This document shows, piece by piece, positions 14,866-20,258 of a stretch of 20,258 bases of DNA. Origin of the DNA: CAADGU01 sp964467705 (lineage in GTDB: Bacteria > Chloroflexota > Anaerolineae > Promineifilales > Promineifilaceae); NCBI GenBank assembly GCA_964467705.1, contig CAYXUZ010000118.1, forward strand, positions 1 through 20,258. Direction: 5' to 3'. A program made the position numbers and the translations under genes. Below the pieces are notes generated by a model. The model was not told where the DNA came from. It saw only the letters and a program-made list of their open reading frames with translations, and searched no databases. Every line of letters starts with the position of its first letter. The first letter of the stretch is position 1.

Positions 14866-16173
14866 ATGAAAAGCAACATTTGGGAAGCGGAACTTAATAT
14901 CGAGCCTCACGCCGCGAAGCCGGTGGAGTTGACGCTGGATAATTGTATCAAATGTAACATCTGTGTGACGGCGTGCCCGGTCACGGCCGTGACCGACCTC
15001 TTCCCTGGCCCCAAATATGTTGGCCCCCAAGCAGGGCGTTTCCGCTATGAACATCAGCCCAGCCCTGACCATTCGGTGGATTATTGTAATGGCTGCCGGG
15101 TATGCAACATGGTGTGCCCGACGGGGGTGAAGATTGCCGAGATTAACGGCCGTGCCCGCGCCCACATCGTGCAATCTGGTCAGGTGCCGCTGCGCCGCAA
15201 ACTGCGCAATAATCTGATTGCCCGGCCCGAATTGATGGGTAAGTTTGGGCAGCCGCTCGCCCCCATCGCCAACGTCTTGCTGCACAGTGGGTTCGGCCGC
15301 TTTTTTGCCAAACTACTGCTGGACATTGCTCCAAACGCGCCACTGCCCCATTTTTCCGGCGAACGCTTTAGCCGGTGGATGAAAAAGCGCCCGGATGCAC
15401 TGCAAAGCGCCCGCAAAGTGGTCTACTTTCATGGTTGCTCCACCGAGTATTTTGAGGCGCGGGTGGGTAAAGCGGCCGTACAGGTGTTGGAAGCGAACGG
15501 TTTTGAAGTCATCGTGCCGCCGCAAAACTGCTGTGGGCTGCCGTTGCTCTCCAACGGCGAATTTGCCGCTGCACAGGCTTACCACGAGAGCAACATCCGC
15601 CATCTGATTGATTATGTTAAGCAAGGCTGCGTGATTGTAGGTACTTCTACCAGTTGCACGCTGACGTTGAAGGAAGAAGCGCCGGAAATGCTGGCTTACC
15701 ACACGCCCGACGCCCAATTATTGACCGCTAATACCTTTGACATTCACGAATTCCTGCTGCACTTGCTGGACGCAGGCGAATTGAAGACGGATGGCCTCAA
15801 GCCGATGCCGCTGACGCTGGCCTACCATCCACCCTGCCAATACCGCGCTCACCGGCTGGGCCGCCCCAGTTCGGAGATCATGGCGCTCATTCCCGAACTG
15901 ACCATCATGGAAAGCCGGGCCGCCTGCTGTGGCGTGGGGGGGACGTATGGTTACAAAGCGGAAAAGTATGATATTACGATGGCAGTGGGGCAACCCTTAT
16001 TTGATTTTGTGCGTCAGGTGAACGGCCCGATTGCCGTGTGCGACAGCGAAACCTGCCGCTGGAATATCGCCGCCGCCGCCGGCGTGCCATTTGTGCATCC
16101 GATTGAATTATTGGCCGCTGCCTACGGGTATAAACCGGAAGGGCCGCTGCAAGAGGTAATGGCGAGATTATGA
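14866..16173 (+). CDS. glpC: Anaerobic glycerol-3-phosphate dehydrogenase subunit C
   Basis: A 435-residue iron-sulphur subunit that anchors GlpAB to the membrane and passes electrons to the quinone pool. Two [4Fe-4S] motifs are complete: Cys27, 30, 33, 37 (CIKCNICVTACP) and Cys74, 77, 80, 84 (CNGCRVCNMVCP). Two CCG domains follow, with HGCSTEYF...NCCGLP and HPPCQYR...ACCGVGG. It is somewhat longer than E. coli GlpC (396). The open frame begins at a GTG at 14791, but those codons translate the dispersed repeat at 14741-14848, so the ATG at 14866 is preferred. An ATG at 14845 overlaps the repeat end. No ribosome binding site is evident. Confidence 0.94.
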   Translation: MKSNIWEAELNIEPHAAKPVELTLDNCIKCNICVTACPVTAVTDLFPGPKYVGPQAGRFRYEHQPSPDHSVDYCNGCRVCNMVCPTGVKIAEINGRARAHIVQSGQVPLRRKLRNNLIARPELMGKFGQPLAPIANVLLHSGFGRFFAKLLLDIAPNAPLPHFSGERFSRWMKKRPDALQSARKVVYFHGCSTEYFEARVGKAAVQVLEANGFEVIVPPQNCCGLPLLSNGEFAAAQAYHESNIRHLIDYVKQGCVIVGTSTSCTLTLKEEAPEMLAYHTPDAQLLTANTFDIHEFLLHLLDAGELKTDGLKPMPLTLAYHPPCQYRAHRLGRPSSEIMALIPELTIMESRAACCGVGGTYGYKAEKYDITMAVGQPLFDFVRQVNGPIAVCDSETCRWNIAAAAGVPFVHPIELLAAAYGYKPEGPLQEVMARL

Positions 16174-16235
16174 GACTGAGAGATTAAGAGATTGCCAATC
16201 TCCTAATCTCCCCATCTCCCAATCTCTACTCTCAT
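16170..16235. repeat. GAGATTA-type palindrome between glpC and dhaM
   Basis: Inner arms GAGATTAAGAGATTG (16180-16194) and CAATCTCCTAATCTC (16196-16210) pair at 14 of 15 positions. Outer arms at 16170-16185 and 16221-16235 also match (ATGAGA...AGAGATT against AATCTCT...TCTCAT). Units are 7 to 8 bases long. The element overlaps the glpC stop codon and ends one base before the dhaM ATG. Confidence 0.75.
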
Positions 16236-16236
16236 T

Positions 16237-18711
16237 ATGGTCAGCATCGTTATCGTTTCTCATAGCCAACAGCTTGCCGCCGGGGTGGTGGAATTAGCCA
16301 GCCAGATGGTGCAGGGGCGGGTGGCGTTGGCGGCTGCCGGGGGCTCGGATAACCCAGAGAACCCCATTGGTACCGATGCCATGCAAATTCTGGCGGCGAT
16401 TGATGCGGTGTACAGCGAGGATGGGGTGGTGGTGCTGATGGATTTGGGCAGCGCCATTCTTAGTACGGAAACGGCCGTAGAATTTCTGCCCCTGGAACAG
16501 CGGGCTAATGTACATTTGTGCGCTGCGCCGCTGGTGGAAGGGGCTATTGCGGCGGTGGTGCAGGCGGCGGCGGGCAGTCCGGTAACTGAGGTGATCCGGG
16601 AAGCGATGACCGCCTTGCAGCCGAAACAGAGCCAGCTCGGAGTGGTGGATGAAGAATTGGCAATTGGCAGTGGTCAATTGTCAATAGTTACGGGTCAATC
16701 GGTGAGTGTTGAGTTGGCTATTCAAAACAAGTTGGGCTTACATGCCCGGCCGGCGGCGCGTTTTGTGAGCACGGCCGTGCAGTTCCAATCTGACATCACT
16801 GTGCAAAAAGGAGCGCTGGTGGCCAGCGCCAAGAGCATGAATCAGGTGGCGATCTTGGGGGCGCGGCAGGGGGAGACGGTGATGGTAACGGCCGTTGGCC
16901 CGGATGCTGATGCGGCCATTGCTGCCCTGCAAGCGTTGGCCGCTGCCAACTTTGGCGATAAAGACGAAGGCGCGGCGCCGCCTGCGGTAATCAAGCCCAC
17001 GCCGCCGGTGGGCGGATTGGGCGGCATTCCTGCCTCGCCGGGCATTGCTATGGGGCCTGCCTACCATTATCAGGTAGCTGCCCCTTCAGTGACGGCGCAG
17101 CAGGTGGAGGATGTGGCGGCGGAATGGCGGCGGTTGGACACGGCCGTCGCCGCCGCTCTGGTGGAAATTCAGGAATTGTACGCTGCCGCCCGACAGCAAA
17201 TGGGGGCGTCTGAGGCGGATATATTCCAGGCGCACGAATTGATGTTGCAAGACCCGGCGTTGCACCAGGATGCCCGGCAGCGTATGACCACGACGAAGTT
17301 GAACGCCGCTGCGGCCTGGCAGCAAGCCATCAACGCCGTAGCCGCAGCCTATGAAGCTATTCCCAATGAGGTGATGCGCACCCGTGCGGCCGATGTGCGC
17401 GATGTGGGGCAGCGGGTGCTGCGTCAGTTGGTGGGCGTGGCCCGCCCATCCTTTGATTTCCCCAAACCGGTAGTTCTGCTGGCAACGGAACTGACGCCCT
17501 CGGATACGGCGCTGCTAGATCCGGCGCGGGTGTTGGGCATCATCACCGCACGGGGCGGGGCCACCTCGCACAGCGCGATTTTGGCGCGGGGGTTGGGCAT
17601 CCCGGCAGTGGTAGGCGCCGGCAATTGGGTGGCACAGGTGAAGGATGGACAGGTGGTGGCGCTGGACGGCCGTACCGGGCAACTGTGGCTCAAACCGGGC
17701 AAGGCTACACTGGCCGATTTGCAGCAGCAGCGGGACGCCTGGCTGCAAGAGCGGCAGGCGGCGCGGGCATTGGCGCAGGAACCGGCACACACGGCGGACG
17801 GCCGTCGCCTGGAGATTGGGGCTAATATCGGTGGGCCGCAGGAAGCGGCTATCGCCGTGCAGTTTGGCGCGGAAGGGGTGGGACTGTTCCGCACCGAATT
17901 TCTCTTTCTAGACCGGGAAACGCCACCGGATGAGGAGGAGCAGGTGGCGGCGTATGTGGCCGCAGCGGAAGGGTTAGCGGGACGGCCGTTGATCATTCGC
18001 ACACTGGATGTGGGCGGCGACAAACCGTTGCCCTACCTGGATTTGGGGCGGGAGGAAAATCCGTTTTTGGGCTGGCGCGGCATTCGTTTTTGCCTGGAGA
18101 TGCCGCACATTTTCCGGCCGCAACTGCGCGCCATTTTGCGCGCCAGTCATGGGCACAATATCAAGCTCATGTTCCCCATGGTGAGTGCATTGGCCGAAGT
18201 GCGCGCCGCCAAAACAATCCTGGCCGAAGTGCGGGGGGAGTTGCAGCAGGCGCACATTCCCTTTGCCGCCGACATGGAAGTGGGCATTATGATTGAAGTA
18301 CCGGCGGCGGTGGCGATTGCCGATCAGTTGGCACGGGAAGTGGACTTTTTCAGCATTGGCACGAATGACCTGACGCAATATGTGATGGCCGCTGACCGGG
18401 GTAATACAAAAGTGGCGGCGATAGCGAATGCGCTGCATCCAGCGGTGCTGCGGCTGATCAAACAGACGGTGCAGGCGGGCCATGCCGCCGGTATTTGGGT
18501 GGGGATGTGTGGTGAATTGGCGGGTAATGCGTTGGCAACGCCGCTGCTGGTAGGATTGGGGCTGGATGAGTTGAGCATGGCTGCGCCGTCTATTCCGGCC
18601 GTAAAAACGGCCGTGCGCGGCGCCACCATCGCTCAGGCAGAGGAATTGGCAGGGCGGGTATTGGAATTGGAATCGGGGACGGCCGTGAGTGAGGCTCTAG
18701 GGGGTAATTGA
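16237..18711 (+). CDS. dhaM: DhaM phosphoryl donor fused to HPr and complete Enzyme I
   Basis: An 824-residue multidomain phosphotransfer protein. Residues 1-130 are a mannose-type EIIA domain, with phospho-acceptor His9 in IVIVSHSQQLA. Residues 156-240 are HPr, with His169 in NKLGLHARPAARF and a Ser200 at the regulatory serine position. From about 262 a full Enzyme I follows: His445 in GGATSHSAILARG, the PEP-binding segments EGVGLFRTEFLFLDR and DMEVGIMIEVPAA, and Cys758 in GMCGELAG. E. coli DhaM (about 470 residues) has only a shortened Enzyme I part and needs the general PTS. This version should take phosphate directly from PEP and pass it through HPr and EIIA to DhaL. The linker 140-155 is encoded by a heptamer repeat tract. 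No ribosome binding site is seen. Confidence 0.93.
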   Translation: MVSIVIVSHSQQLAAGVVELASQMVQGRVALAAAGGSDNPENPIGTDAMQILAAIDAVYSEDGVVVLMDLGSAILSTETAVEFLPLEQRANVHLCAAPLVEGAIAAVVQAAAGSPVTEVIREAMTALQPKQSQLGVVDEELAIGSGQLSIVTGQSVSVELAIQNKLGLHARPAARFVSTAVQFQSDITVQKGALVASAKSMNQVAILGARQGETVMVTAVGPDADAAIAALQALAAANFGDKDEGAAPPAVIKPTPPVGGLGGIPASPGIAMGPAYHYQVAAPSVTAQQVEDVAAEWRRLDTAVAAALVEIQELYAAARQQMGASEADIFQAHELMLQDPALHQDARQRMTTTKLNAAAAWQQAINAVAAAYEAIPNEVMRTRAADVRDVGQRVLRQLVGVARPSFDFPKPVVLLATELTPSDTALLDPARVLGIITARGGATSHSAILARGLGIPAVVGAGNWVAQVKDGQVVALDGRTGQLWLKPGKATLADLQQQRDAWLQERQAARALAQEPAHTADGRRLEIGANIGGPQEAAIAVQFGAEGVGLFRTEFLFLDRETPPDEEEQVAAYVAAAEGLAGRPLIIRTLDVGGDKPLPYLDLGREENPFLGWRGIRFCLEMPHIFRPQLRAILRASHGHNIKLMFPMVSALAEVRAAKTILAEVRGELQQAHIPFAADMEVGIMIEVPAAVAIADQLAREVDFFSIGTNDLTQYVMAADRGNTKVAAIANALHPAVLRLIKQTVQAGHAAGIWVGMCGELAGNALATPLLVGLGLDELSMAAPSIPAVKTAVRGATIAQAEELAGRVLELESGTAVSEALGGN
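16654..16705 (+). repeat. Heptamer repeat tract inside dhaM, encoding the EIIA-HPr linker
   Basis: In-phase 7-base units run AATTGGC, AATTGGC, AGTGGTC, AATTGTC, AATAGTT, ACGGGTC, AATCGGT. They are read as residues about 140-157 (ELAIGSGQLSIVTGQSVS), exactly between two folded domains. The base pattern is that of the intergenic elements. Confidence 0.7.
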
Positions 18712-18747
18712 ATAATTGCGCTAATTAGCCAATTACTCAATTACCCC
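18701..18747. terminator. Palindrome over the dhaM stop, likely end of the glycerol cluster
   Basis: GGGGTAATTGAATAATTG (18701-18718) pairs with CAATTACTCAATTACCCC (18730-18747) at 17 of 18 positions, with an 11-base loop. The left arm includes the last codons and stop of dhaM. The right arm ends 8 bases before the convergent neighbour's stop at 18756. Position and stability suit a two-way transcription stop, though only weak T-rich sequence (ATTACTTTCT) follows. Confidence 0.55.
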
Positions 18748-18755
18748 ATTACTTT

Positions 18756-19145
18756 CTACGAGGAGAAGAGGCCATCATCCTCGTCTTCATCATCCTCGCC
18801 ATCTTCGGCGACTTCTTCCACAAATTCGGCCAGGGGCAGGGAGACCCAGATGTGCAGCAGTTCCCCTTCGTCCACATGCGCGAGACGTAAAGAGACGACA
18901 TCCACCTGTTGGCGCAGCCGCAGTTCATCGGGAAAGTCGAGTTTGACTTTACGGCCGTCTTTCCAGGCCGTTTTGCACCGCTGCATAATATCTTCGCCGT
19001 TGCCGGTCCGTAGCTGGCACACGGCCACTATCGCATCTTCAGGGCCTTCGTGAATGGATTGCACCCAATCCTGGGGGGTGGGGTGAAATTCCGGGGTGGG
19101 GCCTTCGATGATGGTGATCAATTCAGGTTCATCAATTGTTGACAT
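18756..19145 (-). CDS. Small acidic protein of unknown function
   Basis: A 129-residue protein starting MSTIDEPELITIIEGPTPEF. I do not recognise the family. It is soluble-looking, with a central part rich in short strands (AIVAVCQLRT, VKLDFPDELRLRQQVDVVSL) and a strongly acidic tail (EDGEDDEDEDDGLFSS) encoded by a run of GAT/GAA/GAC codons. The open frame reaches back to 19202, but those 19 codons would cover the likely promoter. The ATG at 19145 has GGTGGA 4 bases upstream and is preferred. It converges on dhaM and is not part of the glycerol unit. Confidence 0.7.
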   Translation of the reverse strand: MSTIDEPELITIIEGPTPEFHPTPQDWVQSIHEGPEDAIVAVCQLRTGNGEDIMQRCKTAWKDGRKVKLDFPDELRLRQQVDVVSLRLAHVDEGELLHIWVSLPLAEFVEEVAEDGEDDEDEDDGLFSS

Positions 19146-19173
19146 GTTCCACCAATGTGTGAGATATGTGCCA

Positions 19174-19202
19174 ATACTACTGCTAGAGTGGGGAGTTGGC
19201 AA
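19174..19202 (-). promoter_or_regulatory. Candidate promoter for the small acidic protein
   Basis: On the minus strand TTGCCA (19202-19197) and TAGTAT (19179-19174) are 17 bases apart and match 5 of 6 and 4 of 6 consensus positions. The predicted start near 19167 gives a 22-base leader before the ATG at 19145. By eye only. Confidence 0.4.
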
Positions 19203-19248
19203 CCTCTTTCATAAAATAGATGTGTAGTAAACTTCAACGCGTTTGATT

Positions 19249-20258
19249 TCAAAATATACGGTGCTTAAATTGGCCGTTTACTAAGGTGGCGTCCATGGTG
19301 ATGCCGAGCAATTCGTCGGGAGGGGTGGTGAAGGGGTCACGGCCGTAGACCGTGAAATCTGCCAGTTTGCCCGGCGCAATGGAGCCCAGCCGGTCAGCCT
19401 GCCCGCTGGTGAGCGCGGCGGCCATGGTAAAGGCGTAGATTGTCTCGTGCATGGTCAATTTTTGCTCCGGGTACCAGCCATCGGGGCCAGGTGAACCATC
19501 GGCGCGGCGGCGGGTAATGGCGGCATGGATGCCCGGCAGCGGGTCAATCTTCTCAATAGGTGCATCAGAGCCAAAGACGACCAGTGCGCCGCTATCCAGC
19601 ATGGTGCGCCAGGCATAGCTGTGGCGGGCACGTTTGCCCCAATGTGTGTCGGCCATTTCCATGTCCGAGGTGGCGTGGGTGGGCTGCATGGAGGCGATGA
19701 TGCCCAACTGCGCCAGCCGGGGCTGGTCGGCGGGGTGGATGATTTGTACGTGTTCGATGCGATGGCGTAATGCGTGATGCGTGATACGTGATTTTTCTTC
19801 GGCGCGGACAGCTTCGTACACATCCAGTACATCGTGGTTGGCGCGGTCGCCGATGGCGTGGATGGTGACGCTGAGACCGGCGGCGCTGGCGGCGCTGACC
19901 TTTTCCATCATCTCTTCTTTGTCGGTGACGACGATGCCGAGATTGTCGGGGTCATTTTCATAGGGTTGCAACATGGCGGCGGTGCGCGGCCCCAACGCGC
20001 CATCGGCAAAAATTTTGACGCTGCCGATGCGCAGCCATTCGTCGCCAAAACCGGAGCGCAGGCCGACGCCAATGGCGTGTTCGAGCCGGTAGACGGGCAC
20101 GTTTTTGACGATGCGCAGCCCCAGTTCCCCCTGTTCACGTAACATTTGCAGTGCCAGGAAGCAGTCACGGCCGTCAAAATCATGGATGCCCGTTAATCCC
20201 ACCTGCCAGCAATAGTTTTGGGCAGCCTGCATGGCCTGGGCAATCTGGGCGGGCGTCT
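19249..20258 (-). CDS. Amidohydrolase, YtcJ-like (N-terminus beyond the window)
   Basis: At least 335 residues of a metal-dependent amidohydrolase of the Amidohydro_3/YtcJ type. The frame stays open to the right edge, reading TPAQIAQAMQAAQNY before the internal Met at 20232, so the start lies outside. Visible family segments are GLTGIHDFDGRD, KIFADGALGPRTA (probable metal-bridging Lys region), TIHAIGDRANHDVLD, HRIEHVQIIHP, VFGSDAPIEKIDPLPGI, and the C-terminal LGSIAPGKLADFTVYGRDPF. Such enzymes hydrolyse C-N bonds in varied substrates, and none can be assigned here. A tandem heptamer tract (19765-19792) encodes extra residues just before the RIEHVQ motif. It ends 104 bases upstream of the small acidic gene, same strand. 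Confidence 0.88.
   Translation of the reverse strand, partial: TPAQIAQAMQAAQNYCWQVGLTGIHDFDGRDCFLALQMLREQGELGLRIVKNVPVYRLEHAIGVGLRSGFGDEWLRIGSVKIFADGALGPRTAAMLQPYENDPDNLGIVVTDKEEMMEKVSAASAAGLSVTIHAIGDRANHDVLDVYEAVRAEEKSRITHHALRHRIEHVQIIHPADQPRLAQLGIIASMQPTHATSDMEMADTHWGKRARHSYAWRTMLDSGALVVFGSDAPIEKIDPLPGIHAAITRRRADGSPGPDGWYPEQKLTMHETIYAFTMAAALTSGQADRLGSIAPGKLADFTVYGRDPFTTPPDELLGITMDATLVNGQFKHRIF
19765..19792 (-). repeat. Four tandem heptamers inside the amidohydrolase gene
   Basis: On the plus strand the units are GCGTAAT, GCGTGAT, GCGTGAT, ACGTGAT, in perfect 7-base phase. On the coding strand they give RITHHALRH, inserted in the loop before RIEHVQ. Since 28 bases is not a multiple of three, flanking bases must have been gained or lost with it to keep the frame. 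Confidence 0.75.

Overview
The window reads as a stretch of a bacterial chromosome with GC in the mid-50s percent, dense genes and short gaps. The gene content fits a Chloroflexota (Anaerolineae-like) genome: a membrane protein joining a PP2C-like domain to a beta-propeller, a PTS-type dihydroxyacetone kinase in an organism with no sugar PTS in view, and an anaerobic-type GlpABC. That placement is an inference from style, with no marker gene to confirm it. One run of 10 N marks an assembly gap inside dhaK.

Layout. 1-80 is the start of a minus-strand gene leaving the window. 204-2417 is a PP2C-like / transmembrane / beta-propeller protein and 2580-3059 a DinB-family protein. On the minus strand, 4734-3949 (enoyl-CoA hydratase/isomerase, PaaG-like) and 3945-3091 (3-hydroxyacyl-CoA dehydrogenase) form a two-gene operon. 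A 647-base non-coding stretch follows. From 5382 to 18711 lies a nine-gene plus-strand glycerol cluster: glpF, dhaK, dhaL, glpK, dhaR, glpA, glpB, glpC, dhaM. It is closed by a convergent small acidic protein (19145-18756) and a partial amidohydrolase (from beyond the right edge to 19249).

How the cluster works. GlpF admits glycerol and GlpK phosphorylates it. GlpABC oxidises glycerol-3-phosphate to dihydroxyacetone phosphate and passes electrons to the membrane quinone pool. DhaK/DhaL phosphorylate dihydroxyacetone to the same product, using phosphate from DhaM. Here DhaM is an 824-residue fusion of EIIA, HPr and a complete Enzyme I, so one protein could carry phosphate all the way from PEP. 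DhaR is the expected regulator. No glycerol dehydrogenase is present, so the dihydroxyacetone must be made elsewhere or imported.

DNA-level signals stand out. (1) The palindrome ACGGCCGT occurs 48 times by my count, where fewer than one would be expected by chance. (2) Nearly every gap of the glycerol cluster is filled by a palindromic element, many built from degenerate 7-base units, lying between a stop codon and the next ATG. The genes behind such elements mostly lack a Shine-Dalgarno sequence, while genes without one have it. (3) The same 7-base tracts also appear inside two coding regions, where they encode a linker and a loop.
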